Source: Cetobacterium sp. 8H (GTDB taxonomy: Bacteria; Fusobacteriota; Fusobacteriia; Fusobacteriales; Fusobacteriaceae). From it: 64,000 bases of DNA. Under the pieces are notes generated by a model, which was not told the DNA's origin, searched no databases, and saw only the letters and a program-made list of their open reading frames with translations. Positions 41,977 to 51,020 of this stretch are shown in pieces. Made by a program: the position numbers and the translations under genes. The DNA is taken from the NCBI RefSeq assembly GCF_014250675.1, contig NZ_JACHTG010000003.1, forward strand, positions 372,001-436,000, in the 5' to 3' direction. Numbering within the stretch: position 1 is the first letter of the stretch; every line of letters starts with the position of its first letter.

Positions 41977-42954
41977 TTATCCTCCTATTTCATTCATTCT
42001 CTTTGTTTCGATAGTATTATCTTGAGAATTACAGTTCATTTGATGTTCTTTAGGTTTGTTATAAATAGCATTTTTTATAATTTCAGATAGAGTTTCTATA
42101 GAAGTATTACTTCTAAGATAAGGAATTAAATCAATACCTTGATTGTAATGCAAACAAAGTTTTAAAAATCCGTTAGAAGTAACTCTAATTCTATTGCAAG
42201 ACTCACAAAAACGATTAGATAATGGACTTATAAAACCAATTTCTCCCCTAAAATTTGAAATTTTATAGTATGATGCAGGCCCATCTGTTTTTTCTACAGC
42301 ATCTCTTTCAAGAGTGTATTTACTTTTAATAATATCTAATATCTCTAAATTCTTCATAGAAGTAAATCGTTTACCTTCACCTATAGGCATAAGTTCTATA
42401 AACCGTACTCCAATATTTAATTCTCTTGTCAAATTAACGAAATCAAAGATTTCATCATCATTTATTCCTTTCATTATAACAACATTTATTCTAATACGTT
42501 CAAAATTACCATTTGAAGATTCTTTAATACTGTTCATGACCTGTTCGAAATCTCCACCACGAGTTATTTTTTTATACTTGTCAGAATTTAAACTATCTAA
42601 GCTAATATTAATTCGATTTAATCCATTTTTAGAAAATTCATCCAAATTATTTAAAAGATTAAATCCATTAGTTGTAATTGCAATTTTCTTTATCTCTTTA
42701 ACACTATTAATTCTTTTTAAAATTTCTAAAAAATCTGTTCTTATAAGTGGTTCTCCGCCAGTTATTCTAACTTTTTCAATTCCAATTAAAGCGGTTGCTC
42801 TTACAATTTTTTCTATGTCATCAGCATTTAAAAGGTCATTTTTATTAGAAAAAGAGTTATCGGTTTCAGGTAAACAATATTGACATCTCAGATTACAATG
42901 GTCTGTAATAGAGATTCTTAAATAGTTGATATGCCTGTTATTTTTGTCAAACAT
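41977..42954 (-). CDS. moaA: GTP 3',8-cyclase (molybdopterin step 1)
   Basis: This 325-residue radical-SAM enzyme has the N-terminal cluster CNLRCQYC (about residues 20-27), KVRITGGEPLIR, and a C-terminal cluster CESCNRIRVTSNGFLKLCL. It ends in GG, as active MoaA proteins do. With MoaC, which is not in this window, it converts GTP to cyclic pyranopterin monophosphate, the first step to Mo/W cofactors. It is coupled to the MOSC-CutC gene and lies 16 bp after the exporter gene. Confidence 0.93.
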   Translation of the reverse strand: MFDKNNRHINYLRISITDHCNLRCQYCLPETDNSFSNKNDLLNADDIEKIVRATALIGIEKVRITGGEPLIRTDFLEILKRINSVKEIKKIAITTNGFNLLNNLDEFSKNGLNRINISLDSLNSDKYKKITRGGDFEQVMNSIKESSNGNFERIRINVVIMKGINDDEIFDFVNLTRELNIGVRFIELMPIGEGKRFTSMKNLEILDIIKSKYTLERDAVEKTDGPASYYKISNFRGEIGFISPLSNRFCESCNRIRVTSNGFLKLCLHYNQGIDLIPYLRSNTSIETLSEIIKNAIYNKPKEHQMNCNSQDNTIETKRMNEIGG

Positions 42955-42970
42955 ATTCTCTCCTTTTTAG

Positions 42971-43933
42971 TTAGATTTCATAATCTTTTTTAAACTCAAT
43001 TTTAGCATTTAAAAATTCTTCCAATTCTTGTAAAAGTTGGAATAAGTTTGCTCTATTTTCAAATTCACTTCTAGATTTTGGCAAAGGGAAATTTGAAAAA
43101 AGTAATTTCAATTCTTTATGTTCAGCAAGTAAAGGAGAAGTTTTCTTTTCAATCTCTATATTTTCTGCAACTTCAAATATAAAATCAGAAATAATTAGGC
43201 TATATTCATGTGTGATATAGAGTCTTTTAAAGCATGCCCTCATTCTTGTAAGTATTCTATATTGTCTTCTTCTCATTGAAAAAAAGTTTAAATTTTCATT
43301 ACATTTATCAAAAAGTGAATTATCATAATCTAAAAGTGAAAATTTCCGTCCATTTTCAATAGTACTTTTTAAAGATTTAAAATTTTTATCTTCATTAACA
43401 GAAACACAGTTGCATTTTAAACTTTCAGAAATATCAATTAGTATAGTTTTTAAAATGCTATCAACATTCTTTTTTATAAAATCTATTTTTTTTGAGTTCG
43501 TAGGCATGTATAGGTTTAATATATTTCCAACAAATAAACCCAAGATTAATACATAAAATTCATTTAACATAAATGTCAATGAAATTGATTTTTCACTTAA
43601 AATATGTGTTGCTAAAACTGTAGTTACTAAGAATCCTTGAAGAATATTTAATTTTATACATAAAGGCATAAAAAGAAGTATAAAAACACCAAGGGTAATA
43701 TATTGGAAACCTAAAATATAGGCCAAAAGGATAAAAAGGCTCATCCCTAAAAATACAGCTAAAAATCGTTCAATAGTTACTCTTATGCTATCGGCTTTAG
43801 TTGCTTGTATAGAAATTATGGCAATAATGCTTGCAGTAAGGCCATATTTAATACCAAAATAGTCAGCAAAAAAGTAAGCTAAGAATGAAGCTAAAGCTGT
43901 TTTTATAACTTTGTGATCAAAGTATTTAAACAT
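42971..43933 (-). CDS. Aromatic acid exporter-like membrane protein (DUF939/YgaE type)
   Basis: This 320-residue protein has six or so membrane segments in its first 145 residues (KTALASFLAYFFADYFGIKYGLTASIIAIISIQATKA, RFLAVFLGMSLFILLAYILG). A soluble alpha-helical C-terminal half follows. That matches the aromatic acid exporter ArAE_1 family. Substrate unknown. It sits between glsA and moaA with small gaps, perhaps in one transcript. Confidence 0.8.
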   Translation of the reverse strand: MFKYFDHKVIKTALASFLAYFFADYFGIKYGLTASIIAIISIQATKADSIRVTIERFLAVFLGMSLFILLAYILGFQYITLGVFILLFMPLCIKLNILQGFLVTTVLATHILSEKSISLTFMLNEFYVLILGLFVGNILNLYMPTNSKKIDFIKKNVDSILKTILIDISESLKCNCVSVNEDKNFKSLKSTIENGRKFSLLDYDNSLFDKCNENLNFFSMRRRQYRILTRMRACFKRLYITHEYSLIISDFIFEVAENIEIEKKTSPLLAEHKELKLLFSNFPLPKSRSEFENRANLFQLLQELEEFLNAKIEFKKDYEI

Positions 43934-43959
43934 GTAACCATTCTCCTAACTTAATAAAA

Positions 43960-44877
43960 TTAATTAAAAATACTAAATTTGAAATTTTCAGCAATTTCTT
44001 CAAGTACGGCTATTCCCGCAATTGAATTTCCTTTTTGGTCAAGAGATGGGCCGAAAACTCCAATTCCCATTTTTCCTGGAACAACGGAAAGAATTCCACC
44101 ACCGACACCAGATTTTGATGGAATACCAACTTTGATTGCAAATTCACCAGATCCATCATACATACCACAAGTAGCCATAAGAGTTTTAGCAATTGTTGCA
44201 ATATGTTCACTAACAACTCTTTCACCAGAAGATAAAACACCACCTTTAGCTAAGAAAAGTCCGATTTTAGCTAAATCAACAGCAGTTACTTCAATTGAAC
44301 ATTGCTTGAAGTAAATATCTAATACCTCTTCAACATCTCCAGTAATTAAACCTTCTCCTTTTAAAAAGTAAGCCATAGATCTATTTCTATTACCGGTTTC
44401 TTTTTCACCCTGATAGATTTCATCATTAATCTCCAAATTAGGATTTTCTGAAATAAGTCTAAAGAAATCTAAAACTCTATTAAATTTCTCTTCACCTGAA
44501 TGCCCTTTAATCATAGAGCAGATTTCAATGGCTCCAGCATTGATCATAGGGTTAAATGGTTTTCTCATTCTTCCAGTCTCTAACTTTCTAATAGAGTTAA
44601 AAGCATCACCGGTAGGTTCCATCCCCACTTTTGAAAAGACATACTTTTCTCCTCTATCTAAAAGTGCAAGCATTAAAGTAAGTGGTTTAGATATACTTTG
44701 GATTGTAAACTTAACTTCAGAATCTCCAGATTTTAAAAGAGTTCCATCATTATCAATTACACATATACCTAGATGATTTTTATTAGCTGAAGAAAGACCT
44801 GGGATATAGTCAGCAACCTTTCCATTTTCACAAATATATTTATTACGATTAATTATACCGTCTAAAAAATTTTTCAT
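43960..44877 (-). CDS. glsA: Glutaminase (serine-dependent beta-lactamase fold)
   Basis: This 305-residue enzyme hydrolyses glutamine to glutamate and ammonia. TIQSISKPLTLMLAL contains the catalytic Ser-x-x-Lys, with NPMINAGAIEI, GNRNRSMAYFLKG, ATCGMYDGSGEFA and SGVGGGILSVVPGK as further family motifs. I use the ATG at 44877, preceded by GGGAGGAG. An upstream start at 44940 would add 21 residues lacking a ribosome site. It could head a glsA-exporter-moaA-MOSC transcript. Confidence 0.93.
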   Translation of the reverse strand: MKNFLDGIINRNKYICENGKVADYIPGLSSANKNHLGICVIDNDGTLLKSGDSEVKFTIQSISKPLTLMLALLDRGEKYVFSKVGMEPTGDAFNSIRKLETGRMRKPFNPMINAGAIEICSMIKGHSGEEKFNRVLDFFRLISENPNLEINDEIYQGEKETGNRNRSMAYFLKGEGLITGDVEEVLDIYFKQCSIEVTAVDLAKIGLFLAKGGVLSSGERVVSEHIATIAKTLMATCGMYDGSGEFAIKVGIPSKSGVGGGILSVVPGKMGIGVFGPSLDQKGNSIAGIAVLEEIAENFKFSIFN

Positions 44878-45050
44878 AACTCCTCCCATGTTAGTGTAGC
44901 GTGTTAATCTAATTATATATAAAAAAAAGAAAAATATCAAAAAAATTTATAAAATTATAGATACAAGTCAAAATTTGTTTAAATTTTATATTTTAAAAAA
45001 GAGGTTTATGTTGTTATAATTTTATAAAATAACTTAATTGGGAGGGGAAA

Positions 45051-45563
45051 ATGAATTTTTTATCAAGAAGAACAATAAGAGAATATACAGAAGAGGTGAT
45101 TAGTGAAGAAAAAATTCAAGAAATTTTGAAGGTTGCATTATTTTCACCGAGCAGTAGAAATAAAAGAGGTATTGAATTTATAGTAGTTAAGGACAAAAAA
45201 ATTGCTGAAAAATTGAGTGGTTATAAAAAGAAGGTTCAAAATATGCCTTTAGAAGCAAATTTTTTAGTAGTAGTGATAGCAGATAAAACTTTAAGTGACA
45301 CTTGGATTGAGAATAGCTCAGTAGCATTGACGTTAATGCAACTAAAAGCATGGGACTTGGGGATAGGCTCTTGTTGGATGCAGGTAAGAGGAAGAGTAGA
45401 TAACAACAATATTGATAGTGAAGAGATTATCAAAAAAATATTAGAAATACCTGAAAAATATGGGGTGTTAGCATTGATGACGTTTGGATATCCTAAAGAA
45501 AAAAAAGAAGGATATGAATTTTTTCAAATTGATAATGACAGAATTCACTATGAAAAATATTAA
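45051..45563 (+). CDS. Nitroreductase-family FMN protein
   Basis: This 170-residue protein is a short nitroreductase: LSRRTIREYTEEVISEEKIQEILKVALFSPSSRNKRGIEFIVV (FMN phosphate Arg and Ser), DTWIENSSVALTLMQLKAWDLGIGSCWMQVRG and LALMTFGYPKEKK. It reduces nitro compounds or quinones with NAD(P)H; the true substrate is unknown. GGGAGGGG lies just upstream. It precedes the tungstate operon but is separated from it by that operon's promoter. Confidence 0.88.
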   Translation: MNFLSRRTIREYTEEVISEEKIQEILKVALFSPSSRNKRGIEFIVVKDKKIAEKLSGYKKKVQNMPLEANFLVVVIADKTLSDTWIENSSVALTLMQLKAWDLGIGSCWMQVRGRVDNNNIDSEEIIKKILEIPEKYGVLALMTFGYPKEKKEGYEFFQIDNDRIHYEKY

Positions 45564-45589
45564 AATAGTTCATTTTGAATAAAAAACAG

Positions 45590-45619
45590 TTGTAAAAATA
45601 GGTAGTATAGTAGTATAAT
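45590..45619 (+). promoter_or_regulatory. Promoter for the tup-ydh-tat-moeA operon
   Basis: TTGTAA (45590-45595) and TATAAT (45614-45619) are separated by 18 bp. The spacer and -10 contain a direct repeat GTAGTATA-GTAGTATA (45602-45617), possibly an operator. The tupA ATG lies 33 bp downstream of the -10, with AAAGGAGGG before it. Confidence 0.7.
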
Positions 45620-45651
45620 TTGTCGTTGAAAACTGAAAAAAGGAGGGAAAA

Positions 45652-46440
45652 ATGAGAAAAAAATTAGTTGGATTAGCTATGATATTGGCAGGGGCGAATG
45701 TTTTTGCTGGGGAAATCCTAATGGGAACAACGACATCTTTAGATGATACTGGGTTTTTAACAGAGGTATCAAAAGTTTTAAAAGAGGAAAAAGGTGTGGA
45801 TTTGAAATGGATTGCAAAGGGAACGGGTGAAGCTTTAGAGCTTGGAAAAAGAGGAGATGTTGATATTCTTTTCACACACGATCCAGGAAGAGAAGAAAAA
45901 TTTATACAAGATGGATTTGGAATAAAAAGATATCCATTAATGTATAATTACTTTGTGGTTGTTACAAATGGAGAGAGAGATTTATCAAATTATCCGAAAG
46001 ATTTAAATGAAGTATTAAAAAAGATTTCAACTGAAAATTTAACATTTATTTCAAGAGGGGATAAATCAGGAACACACTCTAAAGAGCTTTCTATGTGGAA
46101 AACTTCTGGTGTAGATAAAAACTTTAAAAATTATAAAGAAGCTGGATTAGGTATGGGGAAAACTCTTAATTTAACGTCTGAATTACAGGCATTTACTCTT
46201 TCAGATAGTGGAACATTTTTAAAAGTTAAGGATAATTTCAATCTACAAGAGGTTACTTTAAATGAAAAAGAACCTTTGAAAAATATTTATTCAATTTTGG
46301 AGTTATCAAATGTTCAGGCTTCTAAAAAAGATGATATAAAAGTATTTATAGAATTTATGAACTCTGATAAAGCAACTGAAATCATGAAAAATTTTGGGAA
46401 AGCAGAATTTGGAACACCACTATTCTTTGTAGGTAAATAA
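45652..46440 (+). CDS. tupA: Tungstate ABC transporter, binding protein
   Basis: This 262-residue periplasmic protein has a signal peptide (about residues 1-18) and begins LMGTTTSLDDTGFL, the TTTS oxyanion motif of TupA. WIAKGTGEALELGKRGDVDILFTHDPGREEKF and FISRGDKSGTHSKEL follow. TupA binds tungstate very tightly and in preference to molybdate; the TTTS motif separates it from ModA. It is the first gene of the long operon, 2 bp before tupB. Confidence 0.93.
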   Translation: MRKKLVGLAMILAGANVFAGEILMGTTTSLDDTGFLTEVSKVLKEEKGVDLKWIAKGTGEALELGKRGDVDILFTHDPGREEKFIQDGFGIKRYPLMYNYFVVVTNGERDLSNYPKDLNEVLKKISTENLTFISRGDKSGTHSKELSMWKTSGVDKNFKNYKEAGLGMGKTLNLTSELQAFTLSDSGTFLKVKDNFNLQEVTLNEKEPLKNIYSILELSNVQASKKDDIKVFIEFMNSDKATEIMKNFGKAEFGTPLFFVGK

Positions 46441-46441
46441 T

Positions 46442-47071
46442 GTGAATAAAGAGATAGTTGAGATAATTTTATTATCTCTCTTTGTTAGTGGCTTATCGAG
46501 TATTTTAAGCTCTTTACTAGGATTTTTTATAAGTTTATGGTTATTCTTAAAAGTTAATCCATTAAATAAAAAACTACTAGAAATTTGTAGGGCGCTAACA
46601 GGAGTTCCAACGATAATATTTGGTTTAGTTGTGCTTTTAATGTTATCTCGAAAAGGGATTTTGGGACCCTTGAATCTACTGTTCACCCCATCAGCAATTA
46701 TAATAGCTCAATTTTTATTGCTATTACCTTTAGTTATAACTCTATGCTCAGAGATTCTAGAAAATGATGGGAAAAGAATTGTAACAATGTGCAAACTTTT
46801 ACATATTCCAAAATCAGAAATAAAAAAAGTTTTCTTTAGAGAGATGAATACTAAATTTTTGGGAGTATTTTTAGTTGCATTTGCAAGAGGAATATCAGAA
46901 GTAGGTTCTGTAATGCTAGTAGGTGGAAATATAAAAGGTCATACTAGAGTAATGACAACATATATAGCATTATCAACTTCAATGGGAAATTATGATAATT
47001 CACTAATAATTGCATTAGTACTATTTATAATCTCTTATTTGATAAATTATATGATAAAAATGGTGAGATAA
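46442..47071 (+). CDS. tupB: Tungstate ABC transporter, permease
   Basis: This 209-residue inner-membrane protein has about five segments and the ABC permease loop: CRALTGVPTIIFGLVVLLM, PSAIIIAQFLLLLPLVITL and AFARGISEVGSVMLVGGNIKGHTRVMTT (EAA-type motif). That matches TupB. It starts with GTG immediately after the tupA stop and ends directly against tupC. Confidence 0.92.
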   Translation: MNKEIVEIILLSLFVSGLSSILSSLLGFFISLWLFLKVNPLNKKLLEICRALTGVPTIIFGLVVLLMLSRKGILGPLNLLFTPSAIIIAQFLLLLPLVITLCSEILENDGKRIVTMCKLLHIPKSEIKKVFFREMNTKFLGVFLVAFARGISEVGSVMLVGGNIKGHTRVMTTYIALSTSMGNYDNSLIIALVLFIISYLINYMIKMVR

Positions 47072-47677
47072 TTGATAAAAGTTAGTAAACTAAAAAAATA
47101 TTATGGAAAAAAACTCATTTTAGACATACCAAATTTTATTTTTGAAAAAGGAAAAATATATTCGGTTGTAGGTAAAAATGGAGCTGGGAAATCTACATTT
47201 ATAAAAATCCTTAGTGGAATTGTGAGTTTAGATGAGGGTAAGTTAGAGATTGATAAAGAAAATATAATTTTATCTCCCCAAGAACCAATGTTTTTTAAAG
47301 GGGATGTTTGGTACAATTTGACAGAACCTTTTAAATTGTGTAAAAAAAAAATTTCAACTAATAAGTTAGAAGAGCTTCTAAATAGATTTGAAATAGATTC
47401 TTTAAAAAAATCGTCAGTGAATAGTTTGTCGGGTGGAGAGAAAGCAAAGGTTCAATTCATAAGAACTATTCTTTATGATAAAAATTGTATTTTTTTAGAT
47501 GAGCCAACAGCAAGTATAGATAAAAAAAGCTCATTTATTGTAGAAGAAATTTTATTAGAACTAAAAAAAATAGGGAAGCTAATAATAATTATAACACATG
47601 ATCAAGATCAAGCGAGAAGAATTAGTGATGAAATACTAGAAGTAGATGAGGCAAAATTATTAAAAAGGGGGACATAA
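47072..47677 (+). CDS. tupC: Tungstate ABC transporter, ATPase
   Basis: This 201-residue ATPase has Walker A VGKNGAGKST (about residues 33-42), Q-loop SPQEP, signature LSGGEKAKVQ, Walker B IFLDEPTAS and the switch His in IITHDQDQA. It energises TupAB tungstate import. It starts with TTG directly after the tupB stop, which implies translational coupling, and its stop abuts the ydhY ATG. It is short but complete. Confidence 0.92.
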   Translation: MIKVSKLKKYYGKKLILDIPNFIFEKGKIYSVVGKNGAGKSTFIKILSGIVSLDEGKLEIDKENIILSPQEPMFFKGDVWYNLTEPFKLCKKKISTNKLEELLNRFEIDSLKKSSVNSLSGGEKAKVQFIRTILYDKNCIFLDEPTASIDKKSSFIVEEILLELKKIGKLIIIITHDQDQARRISDEILEVDEAKLLKRGT

Positions 47678-48325
47678 ATGTCTAAAGATTTAGTAAAAAA
47701 AGTCTTTGATAAAGAGACAACAAGACGGGAATTTTTAAAACTTACGGGTAAAGGAATAGCAGGGTTTGCTGTAACATCTTCAATTCTTTCAATGTTTGGA
47801 TTTGGAGAGGAAGCTATGGCAGCAACAGCTCTTCCAGAAGGGCTTTTAGTTGTAGATAGATCAAAGTGTACAGGGTGTCAGCGTTGTGAAATAACATGTA
47901 CTCTTCAAAATGATGGAAAAATCCAACCATTTATATCTAGAATTAAAGTGAGTGAAAATTATAATTTTGGTACATCTGGACCAAAGATGAACTATCAATA
48001 TGAAGATGGACAGATGGGAAATCTTAAAATGGCTCCTGTAACGTGTAAACAATGTAGAGAACCTTTCTGTGCAAATGCATGTCCTAAAAATGCAATTGTA
48101 GCAGATCCAAATACTGGAGCAAGAGTTGTTGTAAAAGATAAATGTGTAGGTTGTGGAACATGTGCAGAGGCTTGTCCTTGGAGTTTACCAACAATTGATC
48201 CAGAAACGAATAAAGCAACAAAGTGTGTAACTTGTGGAGCTTGTGTAAAAGCATGTCCAACTAAGGCGTTATCAATAATTTCTTGGGAAGATATAAGTAA
48301 AGCACATTTTTTTAGTAAGAGATAA
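47678..48325 (+). CDS. ydhY: YdhY-like Tat-exported Fe-S subunit
   Basis: This 215-residue protein has a twin-arginine signal, TTRREFLKL (Arg 16-17), a hydrophobic stretch and a probable cleavage after AMA at residue 48. The mature part holds four 4Fe-4S sets: CTGCQRCEITC, CKQCREPFCANACP, CVGCGTCAEACP and CVTCGACVKACP. It resembles E. coli YdhY, encoded beside the AOR-like YdhV. It probably folds around its clusters in the cytoplasm, binds YdhV and carries it through the Tat pore. Its ATG follows the tupC stop at once. Confidence 0.88.
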   Translation: MSKDLVKKVFDKETTRREFLKLTGKGIAGFAVTSSILSMFGFGEEAMAATALPEGLLVVDRSKCTGCQRCEITCTLQNDGKIQPFISRIKVSENYNFGTSGPKMNYQYEDGQMGNLKMAPVTCKQCREPFCANACPKNAIVADPNTGARVVVKDKCVGCGTCAEACPWSLPTIDPETNKATKCVTCGACVKACPTKALSIISWEDISKAHFFSKR

Positions 48326-48344
48326 TAAGGGGGATTAAAAATAA

Positions 48345-50453
48345 ATGAATAAATCATACGGATGGGCAGGAAAACTACTGAGAGTAAACCTGACAGCAGG
48401 GAAAATAACAACAGAACCAACATCTAAATATAAAGATTTTATAGGTGGAATGGGAATAGGGTATAAAGTTATCTTTGATGAAGTTCCAGCTGGAACAAAA
48501 GCTTTTGATGAAGCAAATAAAATAGTATTTGCAGTAGGACCATTAACAGGTTCTGGAGCTCCTTCAAGTTCTAGAACAAATATTACGTCACTATTTCCAT
48601 CAAATCCTTATAATGCGGTAGGAGATTCACATATGGGTGGAAATTTTGCTGCTCAATTAAAATATGCAGGATATGATGCAATAATAATAGAAGGTAAATC
48701 AAATAGACCAGTATGGTTAAAAATAGATAATGATAAAGTTACTCTAGAAGATGCGTCAAAAGTTTGGGGTAAAGGTATAAAAGATACAACAGCACAATTG
48801 GCATCTGTAATGGGAAAAGATTCATCAATTGCTGCAATAGGTCAAGCTGGAGAAAACATGGTTAATCTTTCTGTTATCATGAATGGACTTAGTCACTCAG
48901 CAGGAGGACATGGTGGAATTCTTGGTTCTAAAATGTTAAAAGCTATTGGGGTAAGAGGAAACCGAGCTGTTAATATTGCAGGAAAAGGTAGAGAACTACT
49001 AAAACTAAATAACTATATGATGAAAGATTTAATAGGAGCAAACAATCAGCACGTTGTTCCAAGTACTCCTCAACCTTGGGCTGAATTTAGCCACAAAGGA
49101 AGTAGATGGACAGCAAGAGAAGGATTAACTTGGGGAGCAGCAGAAGGTGGACCAATAGAAACAGGTATAGCAGCTGCAGGGGATGTAAATAGAGTAGGTT
49201 ATAGAACTATGAAGGCAACATTTGATTTAGGGCCATCAGCAGAAAAATATACAGTTAGAATGGGTGGATGCCAATCTTGTCCGATTAGATGTATGAGTCA
49301 ACTTAGAATTCCTAAATTAGAAGAGTATGGATTATCTCCTTATGTAGCAAATTCATGCATGGGATATTTCTCTCCTCAAAGAGTTATGTTTAAAGGAAAC
49401 AAAGATATTGAAGAAAAAGGTGACGGAAAAATGTTCGCAGCAGCTATAGGAGCCTCTTTAGCTGATGATTACGGAGTATGGTGTAACTATGGACTTTTAG
49501 GAACAGATTTAAAACATGGATATGAGAGTGGAATCTTTAAAAAAGTTCTTCCAGCTGATGAATATAACTCTATTCCTTGGAACCTTTTAGAAGAGAAAGA
49601 TCCAGCATTCTTAATAGATTTTTATAGAAGAATAGCTTTTAAAGAAGGAGAGTTAGCTCACCTTGGAGATGGAGCTTACTGGGTAGCAAAAAGATGGGAT
49701 TTCGGAGATGATTACTGGAATAATGTTAAGTATGGACTATGGTCAAAATTAGGATTCCCTAAACATCATTCAAATGAAACAAATGGACAAGTTGGATCAC
49801 TAATCAGTTGTATGTTTAATAGAGATGCTCAGAGTCACACTCTAGTAAACTTAGTAGGAAGTGGATTACCAATAGAGATTCAAAAAGAAGTAGTTGCTGA
49901 AATTGTAGGATCTCCAGATGGAATAGATCCACAACTTAACTATACTCCGATGAATGAGTATAAGGCAAGACTAGCAAAATGGGCAATTATAAAGAACTGT
50001 TTACACGATTCATTAACTCTTTGTAACTGGATGTGGCCAATGACAGTATCACCTCATAAATCTAGAAATTATAGAGGAGACCTAGCTTTAGAGTCTAAAT
50101 TCATGACTGTTGTAACAGGAGAGAACTATACAGAGCAGAGTCTAGATTTAGCTGCTGAAAGAATATTCACTCTTCATAGAGCATTAACAGTAAAGAATAT
50201 GAATACTGTTGATATGAGAAACGAGCATGATGGAATGACTGATTGGGTATTTGATAAAGATCCTGATATAAAAGCATTCACTCCTGGAACTGATAAGATG
50301 GATAGAGAAGATATGCAAGTTGCATTGACAATGTTCTATAAAGAAATGGGATGGGATGAGAAGACAGGTGCGCCAACAAGAGCGACATTAGAAAGATTGG
50401 GTCTAGGAGATGTAGCTAATCAACTAGCAAAATTAAACTTATTACCAGCATAA
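48345..50453 (+). CDS. ydhV: YdhV-like aldehyde oxidoreductase-family catalytic subunit
   Basis: This 702-residue protein closely follows E. coli YdhV: SYGWAGKLLRVNLTAGKIT, FIGGMGIGYKVIFDEVP, VVPSTPQPWAEFS, RNYRGDLALESKFM and DKMDREDMQVALTMFYKEM. It keeps AOR-family hallmarks: GGILGSKMLKAIGV at the pterin site, and cluster ligands CQSCPIRC (Cys about 308, 311, 315) and LTLCNWMWP (Cys about 559). It should hold a bis-pterin tungsten (or Mo) centre and one 4Fe-4S. Substrate is unknown; it is about 100 residues longer than the cytosolic AOR at 24-25.8 kb. It lacks a signal peptide and lies 19 bp after the Tat-signal subunit gene. Confidence 0.92.
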   Translation: MNKSYGWAGKLLRVNLTAGKITTEPTSKYKDFIGGMGIGYKVIFDEVPAGTKAFDEANKIVFAVGPLTGSGAPSSSRTNITSLFPSNPYNAVGDSHMGGNFAAQLKYAGYDAIIIEGKSNRPVWLKIDNDKVTLEDASKVWGKGIKDTTAQLASVMGKDSSIAAIGQAGENMVNLSVIMNGLSHSAGGHGGILGSKMLKAIGVRGNRAVNIAGKGRELLKLNNYMMKDLIGANNQHVVPSTPQPWAEFSHKGSRWTAREGLTWGAAEGGPIETGIAAAGDVNRVGYRTMKATFDLGPSAEKYTVRMGGCQSCPIRCMSQLRIPKLEEYGLSPYVANSCMGYFSPQRVMFKGNKDIEEKGDGKMFAAAIGASLADDYGVWCNYGLLGTDLKHGYESGIFKKVLPADEYNSIPWNLLEEKDPAFLIDFYRRIAFKEGELAHLGDGAYWVAKRWDFGDDYWNNVKYGLWSKLGFPKHHSNETNGQVGSLISCMFNRDAQSHTLVNLVGSGLPIEIQKEVVAEIVGSPDGIDPQLNYTPMNEYKARLAKWAIIKNCLHDSLTLCNWMWPMTVSPHKSRNYRGDLALESKFMTVVTGENYTEQSLDLAAERIFTLHRALTVKNMNTVDMRNEHDGMTDWVFDKDPDIKAFTPGTDKMDREDMQVALTMFYKEMGWDEKTGAPTRATLERLGLGDVANQLAKLNLLPA

Positions 50454-50477
50454 TGAATTAAAAAGGAAGAGTATAAA

Positions 50478-51002
50478 ATGAAAAGAATTTTAGAACATAT
50501 AAAAAACTCTTCTAAAGTTGGAGAATTGGTAAGCAAGTCAGAACTATTAAAGGGGTCTCTAGAAATAGAGGCTCCTGAAATAGAAAAGCTTTTAGCAGAA
50601 ATTTTAAGTTCGGAAGAGAGTTCTGATATTAAAGAGCTCATTGGAATGACTGATAGTTTTTATTATTCAACAGATTATATGAGTGATGCTTACGCAGAGG
50701 TTATATTCAAATTAAAAGATGAGAATATAGAGAAAACGATTTCAGATTATGTAAGAAAAGAATCTAAAATTTATCCAAGACCAACAGCTTTAGAAGTTTT
50801 TAAATTAAATCCATTTAAGAAAAATGATCAAGAGTTAGAAGAAATATCTAAAAGAATTGAAGCCTCAGATGAGTTTAAAGATATACAAAAAGTTTTAGCA
50901 TCTAATGGTGCAGTATATCTATACTCAGATATTCATATGACAAAAGGTCACGCAAGAGGTCTGTGTGAATGGGTTGAAGTTGGTCAGTTTGAAAATCCGT
51001 AA
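50478..51002 (+). CDS. Unknown 174-residue protein in the tungsten enzyme operon
   Basis: I do not recognise this protein. It is soluble and acidic, mostly helical in the first 60 residues (IKNSSKVGELVSKSELLKGSLEI, EIEKLLAEILSSEESSDIKEL). Mixed strands follow, and it ends SNGAVYLYSDIHMTKGHARGLCEWVEVGQ. It has one Cys and no cluster or signal motif. AAGGAAGAG lies before its ATG. It falls exactly between the catalytic subunit and fdhD, where maturation chaperones of exported pterin enzymes often lie (TorD, DmsD, NarJ type). It occupies the place of ydhW in E. coli, but I cannot confirm homology. Confidence 0.7.
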   Translation: MKRILEHIKNSSKVGELVSKSELLKGSLEIEAPEIEKLLAEILSSEESSDIKELIGMTDSFYYSTDYMSDAYAEVIFKLKDENIEKTISDYVRKESKIYPRPTALEVFKLNPFKKNDQELEEISKRIEASDEFKDIQKVLASNGAVYLYSDIHMTKGHARGLCEWVEVGQFENP

Positions 51003-51020
51003 AAATTAGGAGTAGAAATT

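Noticed and set aside
42314-42883. Plus-strand 189-codon frame within moaA
   Set aside because: Antisense shadow; moaA motifs on the other strand are unambiguous.
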